Assembly: GCA_002197995.1 (NCBI GenBank)
Contig: NGZR01000001.1
Location: forward strand, 3,906,001-3,970,000
Origin: Gaeumannomyces sp. JS-464
Taxonomy: Eukaryota > Ascomycota > Sordariomycetes > Magnaporthales > Magnaporthaceae
Direction of reading: 5' to 3'
DNA length: 64,000 nt
Part shown: positions 35,021 to 45,922 of the stretch, piece after piece
Numbering within the stretch: position 1 is the first letter of the stretch
How the letters are laid out: every line of letters starts with the position of its first letter
Notes under the pieces: generated by a model
What the model was told of the DNA's origin: nothing
The model's database searches: none
Seen by the model: the letters and a program-made list of their open reading frames with translations, nothing else
Translations under genes and position numbers: made by a program

Positions 35021-36842
35021 ATGTCGGACGCACCCAAGCCCGTCGAGGCCCCAAGGAGGCCACCCCTGCCGTCGAGGCTGCCGCTCCCGCTGCCGAGCCC
35101 GTACCGGCTGTGACTGAGGCCGCTGCTCCCGCCGAGGCAGCCACTACCGAGGCTGCTCCCGCTGCCACTGAGGCTGCCGCCGAGAGCGAGACGCCCGCTG
35201 CCGCTGCGACTGAGGAGACTAAGAAGGAGGAGGTTGTCCCCATCGAGGAGGGCTTCCTGGAGAGCAAGGGCACCAAGTTCCCCCAGTAAGTCATCTACAC
35301 CGTCAAGGAGATTACTTTGCCGGCGAGATCTACCTGATACTAACCAGTACCATCGCACAGGAACTTCATCTACACCAAGAGGTTTTTCTGGTTCGGGACC
35401 GATGCCGTCGAGCCCAAGGTTCTGGCGTCGTTTGTCAAGTCGGAGAAGTCGGCCGAGGTTGCCCACAACGTTGCTGCGTGGGCCAGCCAGACCGGTGCCG
35501 GCCTTCTCTTCTACGCTGAGAAGGGCACTGACAAGGCTGCGCCATCTGGTGCCATCCAGCTGGTAAGTCTACACTGTAGAGCAAAACTTGACACTTTGAC
35601 GCGTCTCGGTGCTGACAAGATTCGTGCATACAGAGCGAGGCTTCTGAGCCCACTGCCGATGGCCCCACCAAGTTCCACTTCACCAGCAACGGCCACAAGC
35701 ACACCTTCAAGGCTGCCAACACCGCCGACCGTGACAACTGGGTTACCCAGCTCAAGGCCAAGACCGCTGAGGCCAAGGAGGCTGTTGCCACTGTCACTGA
35801 GGGCGAGACCTACAAGGCCACGCTTGAGAGCTTCAAGCCCGCCAAGAAGGAGGAGCCTAAGGCTGAGGAGGCTGCCCCGGCTGCTGCTGCTACTGAGGAG
35901 GCTGCCACCACCACCGAGACTCCCGCTGCCGCTGAGGAGGCCGCCAAAGAGGCCGAAACCCTCAAGCCCGAGGAGGCCAAGGAGGCTCCCAAGGAGCGTA
36001 GGTCTGCTTCGCGCAAGCGGGAGTCTGTCTTTGGTTCTCTCTTCGGCAAGAAGGGTGCTCCCAAGGAGGACCCCAAGAAGGAGGAGGCTAAGGCTGAGGA
36101 GGCCGCCGCCGCTCCTGCTGAGGCCGCTGCCGAGCCTGCCACTACCGAGGCTGCCCCCGCTGCTACTGAGGCCGCTGCGGAGCCCGCTCCTGAGGCTGCC
36201 CCTGCCGCCGCCGAGGAGAAGCCCGCCGAGGCTAAGCCCGCTCCCACCAAGCGTGCTAGCATCTTCGGTAACCTGAGCTTTGGCAAGAAGAAGGCTGCTG
36301 AGCCCGCTGCCGCTGCTGACGGCGCCGCTGCCGCCACTCCCGCCAAGGATGCCCCGACCGAGTCCACCCCCGTTGCTGAGACGGCTCCCGTGATCCCGGC
36401 TGTTGAGACCACTGCCCCTCTCTCGGCTGAGGTCGCTTCGCCCGCCAACGTCCCCGCGGAGGCTGTTGATGCCACTGTCGCCACCCCGGCCGATGCCACC
36501 ACTGAGACCAAGAAGGAGATGAAGAGCGACAAGCGCAAGTCGTCGCTGCCATTCACCTTCGGCAAGAAGGAGAAGGCCTCGTCTGACGAGGAGGGCGAGA
36601 AGGCCCCCAAGTCTCCCTCGGCTTTCTCCAAGCTCCGCGCTACCATCAAGGGCAAGGGCAAGGCTGACAAGCCCGTCGAAAAGCCCGTCGAGAAAACCGA
36701 GGAGGCTCCTGAGGCCGAGGCCTCTGCCGCCAAGGCCGAGGACAAGACCGAGGAGGCTCCCAAGCCCGCCGAGGCCGAGGCTGCCCCGGCTACCGAGGAG
36801 GCCAAGCCGGTCGCCGCCCCCGTTGTCGCTGCCACCGCCTAG
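35021..36842 (+). CDS. PH-domain protein, Meu6-like, one frame break
   Basis: Exons are 35021-35285, 35361-35562 and 35634-36842, with canonical GTAAGT donors and a TACTAAC branch site in intron 1. The N-terminus (MSDAPKPVEAP) runs into an Ala/Glu/Pro-rich arm. A PH-like domain follows (FIYTKRFFWFGTDAVEPKVLASF ... KFHFTSNGHKHTFKAANTADRDNWVTQL, residues about 85-205). The ~350-residue tail is Ala/Glu/Pro/Lys-rich and carries three basic modules: RKRESVFGSLFGKKG (about 280), TKRASIFGNLSFGKKK (about 362) and KRKSSLPFTFGKKE (about 455). The architecture fits the fungal Meu6-type PH family, whose membrane-lipid role is poorly defined. One C is missing from the C4 run near 35048-35052; adding it joins PVEAP to KEATPAVEA and makes all splice phases agree. 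Repaired length is about 558 residues. Confidence 0.82.
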
Positions 36843-37967
36843 ACGTCGGACCAGTAGGATGGTCGTGGTCGGGCACCTAGTCGAGATTGAGTATCTGACG
36901 AGCTCTGCTTGGCGATGGTGGTCTGGGCTACTACCCTGCTCATGTCATTCTTTTCACCCCACAAAAACGAACCAAAACATTAGCGAAGACTATGAAGCAT
37001 GTCAACGACAACTATCAAGACAACACCACTTTGAGGCCTGTTCTCGGGTTTGGTCGGGAATCGGATCTGCATTTCAAGATACCCTTGCGAGATTGGTCAG
37101 CCGTTGGACACAGTCACCCGTTGACGCCTCCTGCCGCTCAGTTCTCGTTTGAAGTTTCCTTCTCTTCCAGCAATCTCTTTTCTTCCCTTCAAATCAGAAA
37201 TCAACAAAAAAAAAACGCAACCCAAACCACCAGTCATCACTCCGTTTTTCTTATTGCATTTAGTACATCCTGCTTTTGTCTTTGTTTGATTCCCCCTCTG
37301 TTAGTTTTGATATCACATCGTCCTGGCAACTATGCCTCCCGATTACTGTCTGTCTCTTTTTTTGATACCCAAGTATACCCCTCAAGACAGTCGTTTGGGA
37401 AATGAGGTGCAAACGGGAATAACCCTTGGTCGGACCAGCGATTTTCAGATGCGAAACAAGAAAAAGACCAAAAAAAAGGAAGGAAGGTTGGTGAAAGAGC
37501 CGGGTGGGAAGGACTCGTCGACCGTTGTCTGGTTCAGGATCGCAAGCCACGGCAGGCAATATTGCCACTCTTGCTTGAGGTTCTCTACCACCTAGGGTTG
37601 GAGCGCCGGCAGGGTTGCCGACGAGCGTCCACTTAATTAATAGCTAATAAACACCTCGCATGTTGAGCTTCGCATACCGCCACACTATGATGTCCTTATC
37701 TGCTGCAAACATGCGCAATGCCAATGCTCCCAAAAGTCGTAATTTTTTGTTCACTCCGGCTAGGACTTGATTAATCTTCATAAATTTGAATAATCTTCCA
37801 ACCCTCTTGACGAAAGTATCTCGCGTTGAGCAAGTATATGTTCTATCTGCTGTCTTTACTGTCTCACCACAAAGGCTTGTATCACCTCCAGTTCTCCGTA
37901 CCTTGGCAACGAGAGGATGAGGCCTGCATTAAGTCGAGTTTTCCTGTATTTAGGGAGGCATGATTGC
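36843..37967. other. Convergent intergenic region, AT-rich toward 37.6-37.9 kb
   Basis: It carries the 3' UTRs of the PH-domain gene and the O-fucosyltransferase-like gene. Composition becomes AT-rich at 37620-37830. No coding content is recognised. Confidence 0.55.
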
Positions 37968-39453
37968 CTAAGGCCACATGGCTGATGCAAACGGATCAAT
38001 ACGGGGATAATCCCGCCTTGCGCCCATGATGATGCTGTACTCGTCTCTTAGCAGATCCGAACCTTCGTTGGCAATGTCCGCATACCCGCTCATCTCGTGC
38101 CTCCGCAGGGCCACGTTCCATGAGAAACTTGAATGTGCAACTCCCATAAAGGCGCTCGCCTTGAACATGACCAGGAAGTCCACCAGGGCCTGCTGGTCGA
38201 ACGTGAGGCTTTGCAAAAGCGCCAGGTCGTCTCCTTCCAGTAGGTCGGGCTTAGTGACCACCATCACCTCACTGCTCCGTCCCCGAATGCGACTGCTTCC
38301 CCGGGGCCTGTGTGCCCAGCTCTTGCTCGTCGCACCGTCCTCGCCGCCGATGCTCCTCCCGTTGTCCCCGGCCACCCCAAGCCGCCGAGCACCCATGAAG
38401 TCGGCGAACATGTCGACCACGGTTTCGTTCCCGGACGCCACGTAAACGACCTTCAAACCTGTGCGCCCCACGTACCGGGCCTGCTCCTCGAACTGGTCCC
38501 GGATGCGGCTGAAGCGCCACTCGTCGGGCGACCAGGCCCACACGGCGTCCTTCTCGAGGCGCAGGTGGGCGCCGAAGAAGGCGCCCGGGCTGACGGCGCG
38601 GCGCGGGTCGATGCTCCGCAGCGCGCAGCGCCGCCGCAGCGCCAGGAGCACCTTGGCGGCCAGCTCGCGCGCGTCGCGCCGGAACGACAGCACCTTGCCG
38701 AACTCGCGCGCGAAGCCGGCGCCGTCGTCCAGCACCGGGTACTCGAGGAACGACTGCCCGATCCTGACGTGCACGGGGCGGCCGGCCGTCGGCTGCTGCA
38801 CGCCCTGGCCGCCCAGCCACTCGTCGAAGCGGCGCCGCCACTCGCGCGGGTGCCGCAGCGGCGCGCCCTCGGGCCGGCCGGGCTCGAACTGGTCCCCGAC
38901 GATCTGCAGGGGCTGGCCCTGGCCCGCCAGCCGGCTGTAGGACGGGAAGTCCTCGGCGCGGTCGAAGAGGCGCATGCCCGGGCAGCCCTCGGTCAGGTGC
39001 TTGACGAAGGCGGCCGCGGTCCAGCAGGTACTCGAGCGGCACGTCGTTGGCCGTCTCGATGTCGGTGATGTCGCCGGGGTTGCGCTTCGCCATGGACGGG
39101 ACGACGAGGGCGCCGCCGCCGTGGATGGCGTAGCGGATGCACTTCAGGATCTGGTTCCGCAGCATGCCGATGCCGCCGTGCTGCTCCTCGCAGCTGAAGA
39201 GCAGCCCCGGCCGGAAGTTGGAAGGGTTGCGCGTGCATACTTCCCGGATGGGAGCATAGTCTATCGGGCTGGGGAACTCGACGGCTGTTGCGAGCTCGAT
39301 AAACTCCGCATCGCCGTAGTCGTCGGCCGAGCCTCTAAACAGCTCTGGAAGCGCGCTGCCGATGTCGAGAAAGGTGTTCCAGATTATAACGAGTGGGAAA
39401 AACGCAGCTACAGAGAACAGCAGCGTCGCCCATGCTCGGCGTTGGTAGACCAT
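37968..39453 (-). CDS. O-fucosyltransferase-like type II membrane protein, one frame break
   Basis: I start the gene at ATG 39453 (MVYQRRAWATLLFSV), giving an N-terminal membrane anchor at about 7-28 and a lumenal body. Conserved parts are FRPGLLFSCEEQHGGIGMLRNQILKCIRYAI, GALVVPSMAKRNPGDI, AFFGAHLRLEKDAVWAW and ADFMGARR...SFSWNVALRRHEMSGY. The H-x-R-x-E-x-D segment is the GDP-fucose-binding signature of the POFUT/O-FucT superfamily, so a Golgi or ER glycosyltransferase is likely; donor and acceptor are unknown. The frame breaks once near 39018-39022, between EYLLD and AAFVKHLTEGCPGMRLFD (one extra base or two missing). The repaired product is about 494 residues, ending at the TAG at 37968. 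It converges on the PH-domain gene. Confidence 0.72.
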
Positions 39454-41881
39454 TTCCCAACCTTGTTCAATGCAGACGGTCTGCGGGATGATTGGGACAC
39501 TGGAGAAAGGGAAAAAGACAGTCATGTAGATCAACTCGAGTTGATGAGTCCACACACATTAAGCCTCTGTGTACACGGACAGAGAGGGTAGTGCGTCGTG
39601 TTATCATGCGAGACATAGGGATGGAGCCAGCCAGCAAGCCAGAAGAGCCCCGTCTGGCCCCGGCTCCAGCAGGAATCTCGAGGATGAAGCTGCCCCTGAC
39701 TAGAGAAACATGCACATTGTTTTGGGCGCGCAGCAAATACACACTCGCCCCGGCGAGTCAATCTCCGACAGCAGAGGACGATGCGAAGCCGCAACTTGTG
39801 GAGAGATCCGAGACTCCCTTGGACGAAGGCAGTGCCCGGGGTAGCCCGGTCAGTGGCAAGGGCTAATTAGGCGTTACGAAGGGGGCAGACGTTGCCTGAG
39901 ACGTCTGTCGACGCGAGCCCACAGGCCGCTGGTCCTTGCAGGATACATGCGGGCTAAGGGGCAGCGGCAGTGAGACGGATGCCATCGAGCAGGAGCGGGA
40001 CGGGCAACCTCGGAGGCTGGTTATCTACATACTCTGTAGCGTCGTCGTTTTTCCCGATGACATGCCAAGAGGAGAGAAAGAAACATGAGTTTAAGGTTTT
40101 GGACGTTTGCCCTGTCGGCCGTCTTGGCAAACAGACTTGGCTTTCCGATCCCAAAACGGGGGGCCCAATATTCTCGCCTCTGGTCCTCGACGCGCATTGT
40201 GGACTGTGGGGCAGATTCAGGGGAGCTCAGGGCACTCGGCTTGCCTTTCCTCAACACGAGCGATGGCGGCTGCCGCGTGGCTTGCCTCAAGTGTCCTGGC
40301 CCATTGGCTCCCCGCAGACGGCGCCAACCAGTTCTGTGTCAGCTGTCAGCGGGAGAGGTGGGGCTGATTCCAAGTTTTGCAAAACTTGGCTGCCGTCGAT
40401 TCCGGTTCTCGAGTTGCCCGTTGACTTGCACCGGCTGACCCGACCAATTGTCCCTTCCCCGAGTAAAAGAGGGAGGGAAAAGAGAAAATTGGTTGGTAAT
40501 ACAGAATCGACGCATGGTCTTCGTCACCCCGCCGCAGATGGACAATCCGTGAGAGGGGAAGTGTTGGTTGGTGAAGCCGCCGCGGATCGGTCGCACAGGT
40601 AGGTTCTACTTTTGGTGGGCTGCAATGCGACCTCAATTTTTTTTTTCCTCTGCTGGTGCAAGCCTGCGCTGACCAATATACGACCCTGCGCCGGGAATAG
40701 GAACAATGAGGATTAATTGCGTGCAGCTCGGCAATGGATTTTCGGTCGGGCAGCGCAGATCCAGAGCCCCTCAGTCAACTAATGGGCACACAGCACGGCT
40801 CAGTCGGCTGGGGACAGGCGCCTAATAACAGCTAATTCACACTTGCAATCGGACTGGAAACGTCTGGATTGTCGTGCCATCTCCCGCGCTCCTCAGCCGG
40901 ATGCCGACGGCGACGGCGACACAGGCACGACAGGCCCCTCGCTGCCCCTTTTGCCGAGGGCGTCTAGCCAGGCGTTATCTGCACCACATGGCACCAGGCT
41001 GGCTCGATGCTGCGCGACAGTGCAGTCGAGCGGCGGGTTGGGGGCCAGGAATGACTGCGTGCGCAAGCAATTTGCTCGGCGGGGCGTGTGCGGCCCAGCG
41101 GGGAGAGGAGTGGGCGTAGCGGGCGTTGCTCACCAACCCTGGCCCGATCCGGCATCTTTGCGAGAGCACTGGCACACTGGCTGGAAAGCTGATGCCAATT
41201 GATGCGAATTGGCGGCCACACTACGGGGCGGGGATGGCGGGCACGGGCCCCACAGTTCAACCACCCCGCCCCCCCTTGGAGCTCTCCCGCAGGCCCGCGG
41301 CGCGTGATTGGCTGCGGCCCAGTCGCTGGACCGCCCTCCGCCAGCGCTTACCCGCCGAGCGCGCGCGCCATTGGCCGGCAGGCTGTGATGGCCCGCGATG
41401 GGGTGATTGGCCTGCATCCAAGCCGTCCAACGAGCGAGGGCGCCCCAAAGTGCCTTCGCCCGGCAGGGTGGTGGGTGTGATCAAGGGCCCAGCCTGCCCA
41501 GTCCACTCCTGGTTGGTGAGCGCTGCCGGCGCCAAAACCCAGCCCAAATAAGACCTGCAGTCCTTCCGGCGAGCAGAGGGGGCGTCCGATTTCCCACTTG
41601 GGCCTGCCTGATCGACTTCTCTCTCGCGCGAAGAGCACTCCCCCCTATCAGCGGTGATTAACAGCCCCGTTGAGCCCACGGAGGGAAGACGAGAAGAAAA
41701 GAGAAAGAAAACGACGAGAAGAGGGGGCGTTAGCAACATAGAGCGACATCCCTTTATCTCATGTGAATCCGCCCCTGCGCGACTGCTGGCAGCCGCCAAC
41801 TCCGGTCCCGAGTCGCCTGCAACACCATCCTCTCCTCCGACAGAGGGATCCATCCGACGCAAGGACATCAACGCAGAAGCC
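39454..41881. other. Divergent intergenic region with CCAAT-box cluster
   Basis: It contains the promoters of the O-fucosyltransferase-like gene (-) and the four-helix protein (+). The stretch 41220-41470 is GC-rich and holds three ATTGG boxes. No gene is seen. Confidence 0.55.
41307..41410 (+). promoter_or_regulatory. Cluster of three inverted CCAAT boxes (ATTGG)
   Basis: ATTGG occurs at 41307-41311, 41370-41374 and 41406-41410, spaced 63 and 36 bases apart, about 470-575 bases upstream of the ATG at 41882. CCAAT boxes are bound by the fungal HAP (CBC) complex in either orientation. Function here is inferred from spacing and position. Confidence 0.45.
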
Positions 41882-42824
41882 ATGGCGATCAAAGGATACA
41901 CGCTCGTGCGCCGCAAGTGGCGGTCCAGGAAGCCCCTCTGGGTTCTCATGGTCGCAGAGCTGGCGCACCTCATCCCGCCTGGTGCTCTTCGGCATCGCGC
42001 AGCCCGACGTCTTCCGCACGCTCATGTGGAGGATTGGCTACGCCGAGAGGCTCAACTCGAATCCCAACATCATCCTCTACGCCTATGCCAACTTCGAGCC
42101 GATCCCCAAAATCCCGTTCAGATGGTCGCAAGAGTGAGTTTGGAGCCTCTCGAGGACGGGCATGATCCCAGCATTAGGGAATCCGACGAGGCTGACCCCT
42201 GACCATCTCAGGCTCACCGAGTTCAACGTTGCAATCTCCGTCATATCGCTCTTCCACCTCCTGATCAAGTTGATCCTTACCATCATGAAGATCTACTACC
42301 CGATCGTGGGGACCGTCACCTCCACCGTCATGGTCGCGCTCTACACCGTCAGTGTCTACGGCCAGGCCGGCCCTGACTACCTCGATCCCCGATACCCTAG
42401 CCCTCTTCCTTGGTACTTGACAAAGAGCTGCGATCTGGCCGAGCGCTACAACGCCGACAAGATTTGCCAGATTGTTAAGGGCACATTCGCCACCACCGTC
42501 ACAATGCTGTGAGTTTGCTCTCTCTCTCTCTCGATTGCGCCTTACGCTGCTTTTGGCCGTATCGCCTTTTTGTGACTGACCAGTCTTAATCCATACAGGA
42601 GCGTATACACCATTGGTCTTGGATTCTCCATCTACAACATGATCCCGCTCAAGAGCGACGCCAAGATGGTGGAAGAGGATGAGGAGAACAACTCGCGCTC
42701 CAGCTCCCCCCAGGAGAGCAAGGAGACCTGGGAGATGCAGCCGCAGACACCCAGGGGGGTGCCCTTCACGCCCAGGACACAGGCGTTCCACACGCTCGAC
42801 AGGAAATTGCCTTTTAGGCAATAG
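41882..42824 (+). CDS. Conserved fungal four-helix membrane protein, one frame break
   Basis: Exons are 41882-42133, 42212-42508 and 42599-42824, with GTGAGT donors and phase-consistent acceptors. The start is MAIKGYTLVRRKWRSRKPLW. Predicted helices are LWVLMVAELAHL...LVLFGIA, FNVAISVISLFHLLIKLILTIMKI, VGTVTSTVMVALYTVSV and TTVTMLSVYTIGLGFSIYNM, an arrangement like MARVEL-type tetraspan proteins. A Ser/Glu-rich cytoplasmic tail ends in RKLPFRQ. I know similar proteins only as uncharacterised Sordariomycete membrane proteins. The frame breaks near 41972-41978, between ELAHL and RLVLFGIAQPDVFRTL (one extra or two missing bases). Repaired length is about 257 residues. Localisation is probably plasma membrane or secretory pathway (inference). 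Confidence 0.75.
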
Positions 42825-43296
42825 GCCTGAGCGGGAGATCGTGTCTGGGTGTGAGCTTACGTGGATCAGAATAATCAAGAAAAAAAAAATCAAACACTGA
42901 AAAAAATGGCAAATAAGCCGGAAGAGCCGACGACACCGTCTCATTGATAGCCTCTCCAGCTGGTCGGATAGGATAGTGTCTTTTATATCCTCACGTGTTA
43001 GAGTATTTTCCTTAATGTCTTGCCTTCTTGTTTCTTCTCCTATCATGACTTATATCTGGCATCTGCTATTTAGCGCGGTGTTTCCTCCTGAAGCCAGGGG
43101 ATGGAAACCGAATCGGACAGGGTGGCATGGGCAATGGCGATGGCGGATACATCGACGACTATTCATGTTTCCCGTCGGAGTTCATGCGCATCGTCTACTG
43201 GTCCCTTGTATTTCTTTGTACAAAATACCAGCCGAACTTTACAGCTTCACCTTGAGCCTTATGACCGTGCTGCATGCCCCCCTAATACTCACACCC
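42825..43296. other. Convergent 3' region, four-helix gene / GH79
   Basis: AT-rich UTR-like sequence lies between convergent genes. Nothing else is recognised. Confidence 0.55.
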
Positions 43297-45295
43297 TCAC
43301 CTACACAAGGAGGTCTGCTGCCCGAGAGGCCGGTGGGGTGGGAAAACGAGCATGGCGGCGCTCGAGTCGGGGACCACGACCGTCACGCTCCCATCACGAA
43401 CCTTGACAACCTCCCCGCCCTCACCCGCGCCAAAGGTGGCGTTGGGCAGGAGAACCGGCCGCCCGCCGTCCAGCTCGCGCTCGAAGCTCGCCCCGCCCCA
43501 CGTGACGCCCTTGATGGCGTCGCTGCCATTGGCATACAGCCGCCGCACCCTGACCTCGTACTGGCCGTCTGCACCGGTTTCGTCAGTATCCGAAACCCGG
43601 AAGGTGTAGCGCCGGTAGCCCCTGGGCAGCAGGTCCGGGTCCGGGAGAGGCTCCACGCCTTGTCCGCCTTTGGTGGTGTTGTATGCTACCATGTTGATGA
43701 CCATGATGCGGCTGAGCACCGGTGGCCGCTGAACTGCTGCTGCTACCGCTGCTGATCCTTGTTCGCCTGCATCGTTAATGATATCGTTGACCGTGTAGGC
43801 GGCGTACGCTGCCTCGTGGCCGTCTGTGTCCGGGAGCGGAATGTGTGCAACCGCCACGGACTGCGAGGGGAGCAGGCCGACCCTGGACAGCATGGACGCC
43901 ACCGCCATGTTTCCATAGTAGGGCGGTTTGGTGCCGACCACGGTGCGGTTCGTTTGGATCGGCTGCCAGCTGGCGTACTACAAATATACAGGCAATTTTT
44001 TTTTAGCCACAATTTCCCCTCGTTTGCAATTACACTTGAGGGTCAAAATAGGCGGCGCATGTACTTCACGACGCGCGTTAGGGAGTGAATGTCTTACCCG
44101 GTAGTCCGTCCCCATGTGCATAAACACGCGGCGGATGCCAACGGCGGCGCAGTAGAGGTTGAAGTCGACGCCCCAAAGAGCAGCGCCAAACGTGTTTGAA
44201 AGGCCGGGCTTGCCTTGGTTGTAGAGAGAGTTGGCCTCGCCCAAGACGTGAGGGATGTCAGTGCGACCGCCAAATATTTCCTTGTATTCGGTGGCGTGCA
44301 CCTCAACCGAGCGGACCGTAACGCTGTGGTTGAGCAGCGTGCCCTGGAGGGTGACGCCCGGAGAGTTCGCTCCAGAGATATAGCTGGGGGCGACGGGATC
44401 TGAGCATAAGCACACTCGTAGGATTTGATCTCCCAGATGCGGGCAGATGAGGGTGGGGGGACGGGACATACTTGTGAGCTGAATATATCCGGACATGACC
44501 GTCCACGTTCAGGCCGGACCGCCAGGCCAGCGGGGCCGTGAGCTTGTTCCCGCTGCCGGCAAACGACGGCGCCATGTAGCCGTATCTCGGGGGTGCCGCC
44601 AGGTCCGGACAGGATTCCTTGAGGGATTCCAAGATCTGCCTGGTGCCGTTGAGCCACTGGTCGACAAAGACGCGTTCGTTCCAGGAAGCGGGCCGGGCGC
44701 CGGCTAAGGAGAACAGGTCGGGCTCGTTGCCGTACTCCCACGCGTGCAGCCTGCCGCCGCCGCCGCCGCCGCCCAGGGCGCGGCACGCCAGCGGGACCGT
44801 GTCGAGGAGCGTCTGCCAGCCGTCGGGCCGGCTCCCGCCCAGCCCCATGTTGAAGCCGTGCACGTATCTGACGCCGGGTGTGGTGTTGGCCCACGCCGAG
44901 TACGAGTCGAAGAAGGAGGGGCCGATCTGGATCGTGGTCGGGTAGTCGGGGGACCTCCTTGGGTCCACGACGCCGACCAGGGCCCGGTCGACCAGCGAGG
45001 CATTGTAGATGGCGAAGTCCTGGGTGTTCCCGCCCACGCGGATGATGGGCTGGCGGCCCTGTGCGGCGCCGATGTTGTTTATCAACGTCTCGGAAAAGGC
45101 GTTGGGCGACGAAGTGTTGCCGGCAAAATCGGGAAAGAAGGCAAACTCGATGGAGAAGCTGACGAACGAGTCCAAGGTTGGGGTCCCAGTGGAGTTGCCC
45201 ACAGCGAAATGTCTAATATCGACGCTTCTATCCTCGGCCGAGGGCGGAGGCGAAGCCACGCCGAGGAGGGCCAGCAGGATCGTTTGCACATTCAT
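43297..45295 (-). CDS. Secreted glycoside hydrolase family 79 (beta-glucuronidase type)
   Basis: Three exons read 45295-44472, 44383-44098 and 43977-43297, with agreeing phases and no frame break, giving 596 residues. ATG 45295 (MNVQTILLALLGVASPPPSA) gives a signal peptide. A (beta/alpha)8 catalytic domain follows with IIRVGGNTQDFA, HAWEYGNEPDLF (acid/base Glu about 191) and IPHVLGEANSLY (nucleophile Glu about 324), then the C-terminal beta domain with GNGSDAIKG-like loops. GH79 enzymes remove glucuronic or 4-O-methyl-glucuronic acid from plant arabinogalactan and related glycans. Several N-x-S/T sites fit a secreted glycoprotein. The gene is divergent from the SSADH gene. The last few residues after AMLVFPPHRP are not typical and the exact stop may vary. 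Confidence 0.88.
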
Positions 45296-45922
45296 TTTGG
45301 GCTGCTTGTTCTGGCAAGGCAGCCAGCTCTTTGAGTCTGGGGACATCCTTCCAATGGGCTTCAACCCCTTTTTTTTTATACACCTTGGTTGCTTTGAGGG
45401 GCTTGCCTACAATGCGCTCCTCATCGCGTCGGGTGGGGGAACGTAGCACCGGACGGGGCCCGGTCGGATGTGGGTGGTGTAATGCCGTGTTGTGCGACTC
45501 GATGGCCCGGGGATTCAGGGGCCCCGGACGCGGGGGATGGAACCTACCCCGCCGAACGCCCAGCCGAAGTCGCTCGTCTCCGATTGCACTACCGAATACT
45601 AACGTCATGGGTCGGCCTGAGCAGACCGTCACCACAGCTCAGCGGCCTCGATGTGGATCTCAAAAACACCACAACTGGGCACCTTACCTGCTTTGGACCT
45701 GGGTATCACCTCAATCTTCTGCTTTCCGCTTTGTATGTATGCCCCAGTCGGTCCACACTGCGATTTTTGTCCGAGCAAGACAGGAGGAGCTGCTTGGTGC
45801 CGTGCAAACGCCCCGCCAAGACTCGCCTTTTTGACCGGCCAGGAACCTACGTCACCTCCTTTTCAGCTCTTCACCTCTTCCACAGCCACCTTCGATATTG
45901 AAGGTCGACGGCATTGGCAGAA
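45296..45922. promoter_or_regulatory. Bidirectional promoter GH79 / SSADH
   Basis: The 627 bases between two divergent ATGs must contain both promoters. A T9 run lies just upstream of the GH79 start. No well-defined regulator site was recognised with confidence. Confidence 0.5.

Noticed and set aside
35596..36276. Arg/Leu/Pro-rich plus-strand frame inside the PH-domain gene
   Set aside because: It is a shifted reading of the Ala/Glu/Lys-rich coding exon and has no splice support.
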